NCBI RefSeq assembly: GCF_010993775.1
Contig: NZ_WOTO01000036.1
Location: forward strand, 1 to 64,000
Reading direction: 5' to 3'
Length of the DNA: 64,000 nucleotides
Origin: Fodinicola feengrottensis
Lineage (GTDB): Bacteria; Actinomycetota; Actinomycetes; Mycobacteriales; HKI-0501
The notes beneath the pieces were generated by a model. The model saw only the letters and a program-made list of their open reading frames with translations. It did not search any database and was not told the DNA's origin. Positions 7,402-17,006 of the stretch are shown piece by piece. Position 1 is the first letter of the stretch. Each line of letters opens with the position of its first letter. The translations under genes and the position numbers were made by a program.

Positions 7402-9471
7402 CTATGCGGCGGTGTCCTCTTCGGTGGTGTCCGGGTCGGTGAGGATGTAGCGGCCGTGGCCGCTTTGGCGGACCCGGCCGTCGGTGATCAGCTTGGCCAG
7501 CGCGTCGCCAACCGTACGCAGGGAATGTCCGCTGACCCGGTTGACGGCTTGCGCGATCTCGCCCTTTTTCATCTCCTCGCCGCGCTCGGTCAACACCTGG
7601 AGCACCACATCGGCCGCGGTGCCACCACCGGTGGCGTTGTCGGTGGTGTTGAGGGCGTCGGTCGTGCCGGCGGTGCGGTTCATAACCGCGGCGACGGCGG
7701 CGGGGTCGGTGAGGTCGTTGAACGCATCGACGACGGCGGCGAAGTCGTCGAATGCTGTTTTGCGGTCGGCTCGGGTGGCGTAGTCGGGGCCGGCGGCCAT
7801 GACCGAGAGGTTGTCCAGCTGGACTGGGGTGCCGTGGGTGGCCCATTGGAACGGGTCATCGACGTAGTGGGTGCGCATTGGTGCCGGTCGGGAGGAGGCG
7901 CCGAGTAGGTAGCCCATGCCGCCGGTGGGTTGGCCGTTGGGGAACGTACGGGGCAGTCGGTGTGGGTCGACGGGGATGGTGCCGTTGAATGCCATGCCCC
8001 GAGAGTGGGTTGGCGGTGCGGAACACGATCACGTTGCCGCTGGCCAACGAGTCGCGGATGGTGGTTGACCCGCCGAGTTGGTCCAGGAGCGGGACCTGCA
8101 CGATCAGCCGGAGCCGTACGCCGCATTTGCGGGACATCTTCGCGATGTCCTCAACCAACTCGCGGGCCTGCTCCAGGCGCAGCAGTTGGTGGGCTTCTTC
8201 GATGGTGACCGACAGCAGTGGGATGTCCGGGGTGGGGTCGAAGTGGGCTTTGCCGCGGCGCTTTCGGCCTTTGTCGTCGGTCCAGGACATGGTGGCGAAG
8301 TACGCGTTGCGGGTCAGCATCACCCGGTGCACCGCGCGGATCATCCGCATGCCTTCTTCCAGGTCGCGGGCTGACCAGGGCACGTTGTCCATCCAGTCCG
8401 GCAGTGACTGGCCGCGCTGCGGGTCGATCACCCAGGACACGATCAGTCCGGACGCCCGCTCGTACGCCAGCAGCTCGTCGACCAGGCGTGACTTGCCGGA
8501 CCCGATCGCGCCGGCGATCAGGTCGTGCACCGCGCCGCTGCCGGGCTGGTAGAAGCGGTACAGCGCCGGCTCACCATCGGCGTAGATCCCGATCGGCGCG
8601 ATCCCGGTCGCCGGGTCGAACTCGCCCGGGCCGGGCCACGGCAGCGTGTCGTGCAGCGGGTTCTGCGACAGCACCATCAGCCGGGCCTCGGACGCTCGAC
8701 CGGACGCGGTCGGCTCGATGACCAGGGAGCCGGGTTCGGCGTCGTACGCGGACATCACCATCTCGGTCGCGCTGATCGCGTTCTGCGTCGCCAACTTCCC
8801 CGGCGGCAGCTTGATCACCCCAGCCCAGCCGTTCTTGATCGACGCGACATCGGTCAACTTCGCGCCCGGCAGGGCATAACCCGACGCGCCGACCCGCTCG
8901 TTGAAGATCTCGACCACCGAGCTGTCCGCGACCACCTGCACGCCCCGGATGCGGTGATGCCACCACCACGGAAACGCCACCGCCACCCCACCGAGCCACA
9001 ACACCGCGGGCATCGGTCGCCCAACGCCGTACCCGGCGGCGACCGCGAGCCACCCAGCGGCTGCCAGGAGGGATACGACGGCGTACAGGCGCTCGGCGAC
9101 CCGGTCCAGGTGCAACCACCGGCGCCCGCCCACCACAGCAACCCGGCGGCGATCGGAGCGATCACCAGCACCGACCTGGTCGCATCCGGCCGGCCCGCAA
9201 TCACAGCACCGGCCAGCCAGGTCAGCACGATGCCCAGGATCGGCGCGAGCTGGCGCCGGTACCGCCACACCAACCGGCGACCGGTCCGCATCGCGCGCTT
9301 GCCGCGGGCGGGCTTGCTACCGCCCACCAGCACCATGGCCTGCCCGCCGGACATCTGCCCGGAGAACATCGAGGCGAAGTCCTGGGCGGTACGGCGGCCC
9401 TCCTTGTTCACGGCCTTGGCGATCTTACGCACCTGGCGGCGGTTCGCCTTTCCCAGTGGCTTGCCGATCAT
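7402..9471 (-). CDS. FtsK/TraB-type DNA translocase for conjugation, two frameshifts
   Basis: The intended protein is about 690 residues: basic N-terminus, two membrane helices (IVLTWLAGAVIAG; PAVLWLGGVAVAF), an FtsK-like ATPase with Walker A GAIGSGKSRL and a Walker B-like LLSVTIEEAH, and a C-terminal winged helix (GEIAQAVNRVSGHSLRTVGDAL). In actinomycetes such proteins pump double-stranded DNA between hyphae. Frame breaks lie near 9109-9125 and at a C4 run 7997-8000 (G4 on the coding strand), where removing one base joins RTANPLSG to MAFNGTIPVD. It is the main transfer gene of the element. Confidence 0.85.
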
Positions 9472-9566
9472 CGGGGTCTCACCTCCAAAGTTTTAGGTCC
9501 GTCTAACGAGAATGGGTGGCCGGCCTCGCCGGGTGCAGTGGTCCGGCCGGCCTCCCTGTGCGGAAT

Positions 9567-9863
9567 CTAGGAGTGCTTGTAGAAGTCGGTCTTGGCCGCG
9601 TGCGGGGTGGCGTTGACCGCCTCCTCCATCGCGCCGTGGCGCTGGTTCAAACCAGCCAGCGCCTTGTACGCCGCCGACCGCAACCCGTTCGTGGCCTCGA
9701 AAATCTCCATCACCTCACCGATGGTGTCCGGATCCACGTCCTGAGTCGCCAAACCGGCGGCCAACTGATCCACCGTCTCGGTGAACCCCTGCGCCTGCTT
9801 CACTATCGCGTCCAACGCCTCACGCGTCTGAGCGATGTTGTTCGCCTCACCCGATACCGCCAT
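9567..9863 (-). CDS. Small helical AICE protein (stand-alone N-domain)
   Basis: 98 residues from ATG 9863 after AAGGAG. It is predicted almost wholly helical and equals the N-terminal domain of the protein at 3555-4112 (common pieces FEATN, LNxRH, MEEAVN, AAKTxFYxH). It sits just upstream of the translocase gene, so a role in transfer or as a translocase partner is a fair guess. No known family assigned. Confidence 0.65.
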   Translation of the reverse strand: MAVSGEANNIAQTREALDAIVKQAQGFTETVDQLAAGLATQDVDPDTIGEVMEIFEATNGLRSAAYKALAGLNQRHGAMEEAVNATPHAAKTDFYKHS

Positions 9864-9913
9864 GGTCAACTCCTTCTCGTCGTTCTTGGCATGCGTTGGC
9901 TGGTGCTCACCGG

Positions 9914-10342
9914 TCAGAACGCCGGCCGGTGTTTTCGCTGTCGTCTCCGGTCTCTTTTTTCCTCCTCCGTCGGAACGCCGCTGTGGCTTGCGTCCCACTC
10001 GGCAGCCGCGGCCTGCTCTTTCTCCTGACGGCGGGCCGCGAACTTGGCATGCTTCTTGCGGCCTTGCTCCCACCCATCGGCCCAACCGGCACGAATCGAC
10101 TTGCCAGCCGATCGGCTGAGCCGAGTCGTAATCTTCAACGCGGTCAGGGCGCCCGTGCCAGCCGCCAGAGCCCAGCGCACCGGCGACAACCAGCTGTGCG
10201 AGCGGCGGATCTGAGCGGCTTTCCGACTGGCGTCCCGCTTGACCTTCGTGATCCCTTGCCGGATACCTGACCGGGTATCGGCCAGCAACTGCTTGCCGGC
10301 ACCCATCAAGGCCCACGCCAGACACGCGCAAATCAGAATCAT
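9914..10342 (-). CDS. Membrane-anchored basic hypothetical protein
   Basis: About 142 residues; ATG 10342, five bases after AGGTGG, is preferred to the GTG at 10345. A hydrophobic N-terminus (ILICACLAWALMGAG) precedes a basic region, a second hydrophobic stretch (VRWALAAGTGALTALKI), and a highly charged C-terminus rich in K, R and E. Likely an inner-membrane protein of the transfer operon. Family unknown. Confidence 0.55.
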   Translation of the reverse strand: MILICACLAWALMGAGKQLLADTRSGIRQGITKVKRDASRKAAQIRRSHSWLSPVRWALAAGTGALTALKITTRLSRSAGKSIRAGWADGWEQGRKKHAKFAARRQEKEQAAAAEWDASHSGVPTEEEKRDRRRQRKHRPAF

Positions 10343-10352
10343 CACGCACCAC

Positions 10353-10769
10353 CTAGAAAATCGATCCGATGAAACCTGACAAAAGACCAGCGATCATCGC
10401 GATCGCGCCGGTCAACGTCGCGCCGACGGAGCCCGGAATTCCCTGTGCCAAGATGGGCAGCACCAGTCCGATACCGGCCGTTCGCGTCTTTGCGCCCTTC
10501 TTGGGCCACATGTCGTGGATGTAGATGACCGTGAGTACCAGCGAGAGGACGAACGGAACTGCGATCCCAACTACCGTGGCGGTAACGTGGCCGACCATCG
10601 TCGATGTCCAGCTGACCGCCGAGGTCAAGATGTGACCGCCGATACCACCTGTAATGGCCGTGCCACCGACAAGCGTCAATGCGGCCGTAGTCTTCTTGAA
10701 GATCTTGAGGTAAAACAGCACTCCCGCCAGTGCGAGGGCGATCACCCCACCAATCGTGCTGAGAACCAT
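10353..10769 (-). CDS. Polytopic small membrane protein of the AICE
   Basis: 138 residues from ATG 10769. Hydrophobic helices at about 1-22, 32-55, 60-88 and 105-138 with very few charged residues (KIFKK, MWPKKGAKTR) predict four membrane spans. Position immediately upstream of the transfer genes suggests a transfer-associated membrane component, as found in many AICEs; no named family recognised. Confidence 0.6.
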   Translation of the reverse strand: MVLSTIGGVIALALAGVLFYLKIFKKTTAALTLVGGTAITGGIGGHILTSAVSWTSTMVGHVTATVVGIAVPFVLSLVLTVIYIHDMWPKKGAKTRTAGIGLVLPILAQGIPGSVGATLTGAIAMIAGLLSGFIGSIF

Positions 10770-10788
10770 CTCGAATACCCGACCTTTC

Positions 10789-11217
10789 CTAACTCGCCAG
10801 CCAGACAACGGCAATGACAAACAGACCGAACAACAAACGCATCGGACGCTGCAAAACCCACGCCAGCGCGTACAAGAGAACCGACGCAGGAATCCCGATT
10901 CCGATCGCATAAAGCCGCCCCAAAGCTGCGAGAACCGGCGAGTCGTCACCAGCCCACGGCGCAGCTTTCGCGTAACCAGCAAGGTCAGCTATCGATGCTG
11001 GCGCTTCGCGCCATAGCGATACCTGGACAGTTGCCGCCATGCGCTCTCGATCGGCGATCAGTGCACGCCATCGCGCAATACGCTCCGTGATCCAAACGGG
11101 CGGTATCCTCGCGCGCGTGCCCGCACGACGCGGCTCCGCGTTGGGCGCCGAGTCGACGGCCGATAGTGCTGCCGCATCTTCGGCTGCCTCATCACGCTTA
11201 GTGAACTCCACACTCAT
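10789..11217 (-). CDS. Membrane protein with charged N-terminus
   Basis: 142 residues. The ATG at 11217 overlaps the stop of the WhiB gene (TGATG), so the two are translationally coupled. The first 60 residues are polar (FTKRDEAAEDAAALSAVDSA), and two hydrophobic stretches occur near the C-terminus (YAIGIGIPASVLLYALAWVL and LLFGLFVIAVVWLAS). Function unknown; probably part of the transfer membrane complex. Confidence 0.6.
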   Translation of the reverse strand: MSVEFTKRDEAAEDAAALSAVDSAPNAEPRRAGTRARIPPVWITERIARWRALIADRERMAATVQVSLWREAPASIADLAGYAKAAPWAGDDSPVLAALGRLYAIGIGIPASVLLYALAWVLQRPMRLLFGLFVIAVVWLAS

Positions 11218-11814
11218 CAGGCCACCTTCGTTTTGTTGCTTGCAAGGGACTCGGTCGTTGCGATGAGGTCTCGGCAGATCGTCTGAGCGGCTCGATCCGC
11301 GTCCTCCTCGGGAAGCCTTTTCAGCGTCGCCTGGAGATATTCGAATGCGGCAGAGAGCTGCTCGGTGGGCGCCGTTCTTGACTGAATCCGATCCCGAAAC
11401 CACGCCTGACGCCGAGATTCTCGGTCGCGTGCTCCCTTTTTCATTCGATTCCCCTTATGCCGCAGCCGAACGGCTGTTTGCCGCGCGAATTTTCTGCCTC
11501 TCTCGCTAACTGATTTACCGCCCCAGATCCCAAACGGCTCCCGATTTTCCACCGCCCATTCGAGACATTCGCGCTGGACAGGGCATATTGCGCAGATACG
11601 CTTCGCGTCTCGGAAAGACCCGCCCTTTTCGGGAAAGAAGATCTCCGGATCGACCTGCGCACATATGGCTCCATCTACAAACGGCGGGATAGTGACCGCT
11701 GTGCGTACCGGATCGCTTCCCTTGCGCGTCCTTGGCACGATCACACCGGTTACCGCCGGAGTGATGCGGTGGAGAGTGATCGCGGGCTTACGCAGCTTTG
11801 GCACTGGATTTCCC
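11217..11814 (-). CDS. WhiB-family iron-sulfur regulator with long C-terminal extension
   Basis: About 198 residues from GTG 11814 (AAGGGA upstream), overlapping the previous gene by 27 bases. The WhiB core shows the cysteines AICAQ, ICAICPVQREC and the WGG turn (FGIWGGKSVSERG), so it should hold a 4Fe-4S cluster and act as a redox- or NO-sensitive transcription regulator. After the core there is an unusual stretch of about 85 residues, basic then helical (RLPEEDADRAAQTI). Element-borne WhiB proteins occur in phages and AICEs and may regulate maintenance or transfer. Confidence 0.85.
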
Positions 11815-12354
11815 TTCGTAGCAGTCGATGCATCTGCCGCCGTAAACCAGCGGAAGTACGTATCCGGCATCTCGGCGGCAGTCGCAGCACGTACGTCGAG
11901 CCGCGGTTGCCTTGCTGATCGCGGCGAGCTGCGCTGCGGTTGGCTTGCGCTTTGGGACGCAGAGGTCGATCCGGTACAGCCACGCGAAAAGTCGGTCGCC
12001 GCCGCGGCGGATCGCACCAGCAGGTTCGTGCCCGCCGGGAGCGAGTCCGGTCTCACGGAGCTGGCGACGTGTCGCGTACCCCACCGGAGCGCATCTCCAG
12101 TCCCAGACTGGAAGCCCACGCCAAATGTTGGCGCTTTCCAGCTCCACAGCCAGGTACGTACCCGGACGCGCCGTTTTTGGCTGTTGAGCTGCGGAATTGT
12201 TGCGTACTCGCTCGGTCGTCACGTCGTGCCCGAGAAGGCGCGCGTTTCGCTCGATCTCGCGAACCTGTGTTGCCGTCAGGCCGGTGGACTCCGACAACGG
12301 AATCCGGCCCCACCAGGTACACACCCGGTACAGCGGTTCGGTCTGCGGGTTCAT
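11788..12354 (-). CDS. RRQRL-type zinc-binding protein of AICEs
   Basis: 188 residues from ATG 12354, overlapping the stop of the upstream gene (ATGA). It contains the RRQ motif region (TRRQLRETGLAPGG) and a C-terminal cysteine cluster CCDCRRDAGYVL followed by CIDC, compatible with zinc binding. Proteins of this layout (RRQRL motif-containing zinc-binding) are standard in actinomycete integrative elements; molecular role unknown. Confidence 0.7.
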   Translation of the reverse strand: MNPQTEPLYRVCTWWGRIPLSESTGLTATQVREIERNARLLGHDVTTERVRNNSAAQQPKTARPGTYLAVELESANIWRGLPVWDWRCAPVGYATRRQLRETGLAPGGHEPAGAIRRGGDRLFAWLYRIDLCVPKRKPTAAQLAAISKATAARRTCCDCRRDAGYVLPLVYGGRCIDCYEGKSSAKAA

Positions 12355-12647
12355 GCGGCACCGCCGACGCTGGCATGGGCGAGTTCGGCTTCGACGGCGG
12401 CGTGTACGGAACGGACCCGGGTCAACTTGTCCAGGGCCGCGAGGTACGCGCCGTCGTCGAGCACGGGCCTCTCTCCGGCAGTAGCGCCGGGTCGTACCTC
12501 GGCCTCCTGCCGAGTGAGGTCGACAACGACCTCGGTCTGAGTCCGTGCGGACTCGGCGACCCGCATCAGGGTTCGCAACGTGGCGGTCAGTTCTCGCTCG
12601 GCCCAGGCATGCCGTGCCTCGATGGCCGGCCGGCTGTCCGCGCTCAT
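12351..12647 (-). CDS. Hypothetical helical protein
   Basis: 98 residues from ATG 12647, four-base overlaps with both neighbours. Almost entirely predicted helix with heptad-like spacing (ARHAWAERELTATLRTLMRV), so perhaps a small coiled-coil partner protein. No family recognised; the tight coupling shows it belongs to the operon. Confidence 0.6.
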   Translation of the reverse strand: MSADSRPAIEARHAWAERELTATLRTLMRVAESARTQTEVVVDLTRQEAEVRPGATAGERPVLDDGAYLAALDKLTRVRSVHAAVEAELAHASVGGAA

Positions 12648-13141
12648 TGTTGGGCCGCCGCGGTGCACCAGTCGGCGAACAGCGTGACGCCCTCGGCGTC
12701 AAAGCTGCTGAGGTCACCGACTCGGAATGGAACTCGAACGGTGCTGAAGGTGCCCAGCAGACGGACCCTGGTCAGCTCGGAGCTACTCATCACAGAGATC
12801 GCGTCGACCTGCGGGGTACTGGATGGTCCGGCCGCCAGCCACTGGTCGTAGGCGGCATCGTCAGACGGGGCTCGGTGATCGCGCTCGTATCGCTTCCACG
12901 CCGATCGGTGCTGGTCCAGTGTCACCAAGGTCAGCGCGAGCTCGTCGAGGTCCAACCCGAGTCGCCCTTGACCGTCCCTGCTCACCAGGTCCGGAACGCG
13001 AGCGACCAGCCGCGCCAACATCGGGTGGCGACCGAGCAGCCACAGCGCCGCCGCGTACGGATGACCGGCAGGCGGAGTGGGAATGGCTGTGGTGTTCGGC
13101 CAAGCAATCAGGTCGGCACGCGGCCGGCGGTTTCTGGTCAT
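12644..13141 (-). CDS. Hypothetical AICE operon protein
   Basis: 165 residues from ATG 13141, with overlaps on both sides. It includes AALWLLGRHPMLARLVARVP and DELALTLVTLDQHRSAWKRYERDH, a soluble helical pattern often seen next to DUF2637 genes in actinomycete elements. No motif suggests an activity. Confidence 0.6.
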   Translation of the reverse strand: MTRNRRPRADLIAWPNTTAIPTPPAGHPYAAALWLLGRHPMLARLVARVPDLVSRDGQGRLGLDLDELALTLVTLDQHRSAWKRYERDHRAPSDDAAYDQWLAAGPSSTPQVDAISVMSSSELTRVRLLGTFSTVRVPFRVGDLSSFDAEGVTLFADWCTAAAQQ

Positions 13142-14116
13142 GAGGTGGGTCCTCCGTTCGGGTTACGCAGCAGGTCGGCTTCGGCCAGTAGCCGGCGGGC
13201 GCGGTCGGCGCCGATGCCCAGCGCTGTCTTTGCGGCACGCACGGACACCGAGCCGTCGGCGTCGCGAGGGGTCAGGGTTGGATCGGCGAGGATGACCAGC
13301 AAGTCGGCATCTGAGCGCGCGATGACCGCTGCCGTCTTCGCCCGTCTCGGGCGGGTTGTCTTGGGCCGCTTGCGCAGCTGCACGTTCACCGGCGCCGTGA
13401 CCTTGGCTGCGGCGGCGGCGACAGCTGGTGTGGAGTCCGGGACCTCGACCGGGCCAGTGCCGGCGGCCGGGGTCCCGGAAGACTTGGACGCCTTCTTGGT
13501 CGCCATCTGCGGGTGGCGTAGACGGTGCAGCAGGCGCATCAGCAGTTCGTACGAGCCGATCAGTGACAACGGCGGCCATGCGGCGATGACGGTCGCGGCG
13601 ATCGGGTGGTGCCAGCCGTGCAGCACGTTGGCGGCCACACTCACCGCCGCGCCGGCGGTCACCAAGACATAAGCGAGCCAGTCGCGGCGGCGCCCCGCCA
13701 GCGAATCGGCGAGCAGCACGACAGATCCCGCAATGACCAGGCCATCGACCGAGAGCGGGAACAACGGCTGGCGCCACGCCGGCTCACCGTTAACGGCGGC
13801 CCAGTCATGCATGTGTCCGAAGCTGATCGCGCCGGCAATCAAAGCGACGCCGGCAACAGAGATCACCGATGCCGCAACCAGCACGATGCGATCAACGGCG
13901 ACCTGATCGCGGTCAACAGGCGCCGACTGCGGGCGGCGATCGAACCAGCGCCGCCGAGCCCGCTCGGGCGCGGTCTCAACTGCCGCCGGTTTGACGACCG
14001 GCGCGCGCGACCGGAATCGCGGTGTAGTCGTTTATGGACTCGGTCAACTCGGCGAGCCGCTCCGGCGAGAGCCGTCGCGCCTCAGCCCGATCGAGTGACT
14101 TCATCGGCGGCCGCAT
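13138..14116 (-). CDS. DUF2637 membrane protein, one frameshift near the start
   Basis: The main frame carries four hydrophobic helices (VLVAASVISVAGVALIAGAI and following) and a C-terminal winged-helix-like region (VSVRAAKTALGIGADRARRLLAEA): the DUF2637 layout common in AICEs. No start codon exists in that frame downstream of its preceding stop. An ATG at 14116, overlapping the excisionase stop region, begins MRPPMKSLDRAEARRLS and runs into the main frame if one base is changed in the GC repeat at 14000-14008. Possibly a membrane protein that senses or regulates transfer. Confidence 0.65.
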
Positions 14117-14118
14117 GA

Positions 14119-14373
14119 TCAGGCAGCTCCGTCCTGGGCGACCCAGTCGGAGGCGTCAACGAGCCCGTGAGCCTGAATCGCAGCAGCCACCATCTCGTTG
14201 ATGGCGCGGGCCGGAATGACGAACCGACCACGGATACGTACGGCCGGAAACTCCGCGTTGTTGATCGCGGTGTAGAGCATCCGCGTCGAGATGCTGAGCA
14301 TCCGCGCGACTTCGGCAACCGTGTAAAAACGCGGCGCCGGTGGCGCCATCTCCCGTTTGACCTCGGTCTTCAT
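14119..14373 (-). CDS. Helix-turn-helix excisionase (Xis-like)
   Basis: 84 residues with a MerR/Xis-type DNA-binding fold: FYTVAEVARMLSISTRMLYTAI followed by the wing RIRGRFVIP. Proteins of this size and motif are excisionases of actinomycete integrative elements that direct the integrase towards excision. It heads the long minus-strand operon, so transfer genes and excision are probably switched on together. A perfect inverted repeat lies just upstream at 14401-14424. Confidence 0.8.
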   Translation of the reverse strand: MKTEVKREMAPPAPRFYTVAEVARMLSISTRMLYTAINNAEFPAVRIRGRFVIPARAINEMVAAAIQAHGLVDASDWVAQDGAA

Positions 14374-14400
14374 CTGGTTCCTCCGTAGGCGACGATTGGA

Positions 14401-14424
14401 CTAGTGTGCACGAGAGTACACTAG
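14401..14424. promoter_or_regulatory. Operator-like inverted repeat CTAGTGT-N10-ACACTAG
   Basis: A perfect 7-base inverted repeat with a 10-base spacer lies between the divergent xis operon (start 14373) and the GntR gene (start 14503). GT...AC half-sites are typical of GntR-family operators, so the neighbouring regulator is the natural binder. Binding here could repress excision and transfer. Confidence 0.55.
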
Positions 14425-14502
14425 GTCAATCGATTGGCAAGGGTTTGGCTGAGCGGGTTGCGAGACGGGAGTGCCCTAGCTCAATTACGGTCTTCGAGGA
14501 CC

Positions 14503-14877
14503 GTGAAGGCAGATGACCCGCGTCCGGCGTTCGTGCAGGTGGCGGACGAGCTGCGACAAGACATCCAGGCCGGCACCTTGCGTGGCGGGCAGCAACTTCC
14601 GTCGTGGCGCGCACTCGGCAAGAGGTTCGGTGTTACGCCATCGACGGTCGAAAAGGGAATCAACATCCTGCGTGCTGAAGGTTTAGTCGAGGCCTCCCAT
14701 GGCCGCGGCACCTTTGTACGCGACATGGACGCCGAACCTGAACCGAGTGCCGAATACGTGGCGATCATGACTGAGATCCGGGCTCTCGCCGACCAGGTTC
14801 GCGCGACGAATGCTCGCATGGCTGAGCTGGAGAAACTGGTCGGTCACCCGACTCAACCGCCGCCGTCAACTGACTGA
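14503..14877 (+). CDS. GntR-family regulator (KorSA-like)
   Basis: 124 residues from GTG 14503 (GAGGA just upstream). The winged helix is typical of GntR: FVQVADELRQDIQAGTLRGG, LPSWRALGKRFGVTPSTVEK and the wing VEASHGRGTFV. The short C-terminal tail, with no effector domain, resembles the KorSA-type repressors of AICEs that hold excision and transfer off. It is divergent from xis and faces the CTAGTGT repeat. Confidence 0.8.
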   Translation: MKADDPRPAFVQVADELRQDIQAGTLRGGQQLPSWRALGKRFGVTPSTVEKGINILRAEGLVEASHGRGTFVRDMDAEPEPSAEYVAIMTEIRALADQVRATNARMAELEKLVGHPTQPPPSTD

Positions 14878-15010
14878 TTCGTTCGCGCATTGAGTCGCTG
14901 GCGACGGCAAGTGAACGCAGCTCACGGAGGATCCGTGCACGTTCCAGATTGGTCAATCCGTTGGCCGCCGGCTGCGGCCGGCGGGGCCGGTCGCGATCGG
15001 TGTTGGTCAT
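14765..15010 (-). CDS. Possible small helical protein, antisense to the gntR end
   Basis: 81 codons from ATG 15010; the AAGGA lies 12 bases upstream, rather far. Residues 18-55 form a plausible amphipathic helix (LERARILRELRSLAVAS), but the last 37 codons overlap the GntR gene on the other strand and look like low-complexity shadow sequence. Included as a possibility only; it may be a chance frame. Confidence 0.3.
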   Translation of the reverse strand: MTNTDRDRPRRPQPAANGLTNLERARILRELRSLAVASDSMRERISQLTAAVESGDRPVSPAQPCEHSSREPGRREPGSQS

Positions 15011-15169
15011 CGTCGATCAGTCCTTCGTACGTCGTGGGTCGAACCGATGCGACGTACTCTGAGGGCATCAGACGCACACGATGCGCAACGTCGTGGGACG
15101 TACGAACGTGAAGTTGGGACCCGTACAAAAGTGCGGGTTGGCATGGCGAGGCCGGTGGAGAGTGGCGGG

Positions 15170-16373
15170 ATGGTGATGGAAGGCCCGATCGGTGAGCGCA
15201 TCCGTATCTACCGCCGCCGGCGCGGCCTGAGCCAGCGAGAGTTGGCCGAACTCGCCGGCCGTTCCGAGTCTTGGCTGTCGCAGGTCGAGCGCGGTATCCG
15301 CTCTGTCGACCGCCTCTCGGTTCTCGTCGACATCGCGAAGATCCTCAAGACGGACGTTGAGACGCTGTCCGGTCGTCGTATGGAGTTTGCGCCCAACGGC
15401 GATCCGGAACTCGACGGCATGGAGCGCGTACGCGAGGCGCTCAGTGCCTATCCGGCTCTGCTCGGCAGCGGTCCCGTAGTCGCCGATCTCGCGGACCTTG
15501 ACCAGCTCACGGTCGAGGCTCACCGCCGCTACCAGGCCGCTGACTACGGTTCAGCCGCCCGGATTCTTCCCAGTCTCATCACGACCATCGACAGCGCCGT
15601 CGCGCAAGCAACCGGCGACGAACTCCGCCGAGCGCTCGTTATTCAGCACCAGGCGTACGTGGCTACCGCGAAGCTGGTGACCAAGGTCGGCGACGGCCGG
15701 CTCGCGTGGGTCGCGGCCGATCGAGCTGTGACCGCGGCTCTTCGTCTCGACTCGCCCATCTTGAAAGCTGCCGCCGCGTACCAGCTCGCGTCTGCGTTCT
15801 ACCGGTTCGACAGGGGAGCGGCGGAGGGGGAGCGGATCGCGATCGAGACGGCCGAAAGCTTCACCGATGACTCGCCGATGGGCCTGTCCGTTCGCGGCGC
15901 GCTGTTCCTGATCACCTCGGTCATGGCCGGGCGGCGAAGTGACCGAGTGGCCTCAGCCGAGCGCCTCGGCCGCGCGCGGCAGCTCGCCGAGACACATTGG
16001 ACATGACGGCAACCACGGCTGGACAGGATTCGGCCCGACGAACGTGGCCATCCACGAGGTTTCCGCAGCTGCGGAACTCGGCGACGCGCAGTTGGCGATC
16101 AGCATCGCGGAGGACGTTGACACGTCCGGCCTTCCCGAAGGCCTTCGCAGCCGTCGCGCCCAGGTCCACATCGACACCGCTTGGGCGTACGCCCAGCACC
16201 GCAACGACTCAGCCGTCGTCATCAACCTGATGGAAGCCGAGCGGGTAGCGCCGCAGACGCTGCGATACAACATCATCGTCCGCGAGATGCTGCGAGAACT
16301 CCTCAAACGGGAGCGAAAGTCCGCAACGCCAGGCCTGCGCCCACTTGCCCAGCGGTCGGGAGTCTTGCATTGA
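15170..16373 (+). CDS. XRE-family helix-turn-helix regulator, one frameshift
   Basis: About 400 residues from ATG 15170 (GGAG 8 bases upstream). Residues 5-62 form a Cro/C1-type HTH (IGERIRIYRRRRGLSQRELA, SWLSQVERGIRS). The rest is a helical, TPR-like region, as in many actinobacterial XRE regulators. The frame ends prematurely at 16006; removing one base around 15992-15999 continues it through GHDGNHGWTGFGPTNVAIHE to a stop at 16373. That stop overlaps the flavoprotein start, so the two form a pair. Confidence 0.75.
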
Positions 16374-16906
16374 GCGAGGACAAAGTCATTTACCTGATCG
16401 CGGCAGCCGCGCCGCCGGTGCTGGAGATCGAGATACCCATATCTCTCCTTCAAGAATGTGGCTGGCAAGTCTGTCTCATTTTGACGCCTACAGCCGCTGG
16501 CTGGGTTGACGTACCTCGGTTGGAGAAGGCAACGAGGGCGGCCGTTCGAGTGTATCCGCGCCGTCCTGGTGATCAGGATCCGCTGCCTGAGGCAAATGTG
16601 GTGCTCGGAGCGCCATTGACCTTCAATATGATCAACAAATGGGCCATGGGCGTCAGCGACACCCTGGCCTTGGGAGTTCTCAATGAGTTGCTGGGGGTGG
16701 GAATCCCGATCTTTTCGGCACCGTGCGCTAAGGATGCCCTCCGCAAGCATCCGGCGTACGGAGCAAATGTCCGAACCTTGACGGCCTCCGGAGTCCATTT
16801 TTTAAACTCTGAGCGTCTAACATCCCGACTTGGCAATGGCCTGGTTACGTTCGATTGGCCGGCGGTTGTGGGTGTGCTTGACGCCGCCTTGTATCCCGGA
16901 CTCTAG
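16370..16906 (+). CDS. Flavoprotein of the PPC-decarboxylase fold
   Basis: 178 residues from TTG 16370 (GGGAG 8 bases upstream, overlapping the previous stop). It has the Rossmann-like HFCD/flavoprotein pattern: VIYLIAAAAPP at the start, the central VVLGAPLTFNMINKWAMGVSDTLA and PIFSAPCAK. Proteins like this bind FMN. Paired XRE regulator and flavoprotein genes are recurrent in actinomycetes; the substrate is unknown. Possibly cargo of the AICE. Confidence 0.7.
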   Translation: MSEDKVIYLIAAAAPPVLEIEIPISLLQECGWQVCLILTPTAAGWVDVPRLEKATRAAVRVYPRRPGDQDPLPEANVVLGAPLTFNMINKWAMGVSDTLALGVLNELLGVGIPIFSAPCAKDALRKHPAYGANVRTLTASGVHFLNSERLTSRLGNGLVTFDWPAVVGVLDAALYPGL

Positions 16907-17006
16907 GCGTCTTCGAGATTGAGCCCAGAAAGGTTGGGGCCCGAGAATCGGACGCCGATGCCGCTTCTCGATTGGGACGGGAGTGCAGAGGTAGTATGAA
17001 CTAACT

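Noticed and set aside
12545..13672. A 375-codon open frame on the plus strand, opposite the AICE operon
   Set aside because: It spans several tightly overlapping minus-strand genes, has Arg/Ser/Pro-rich composition and no domain; it is a GC-rich shadow frame.
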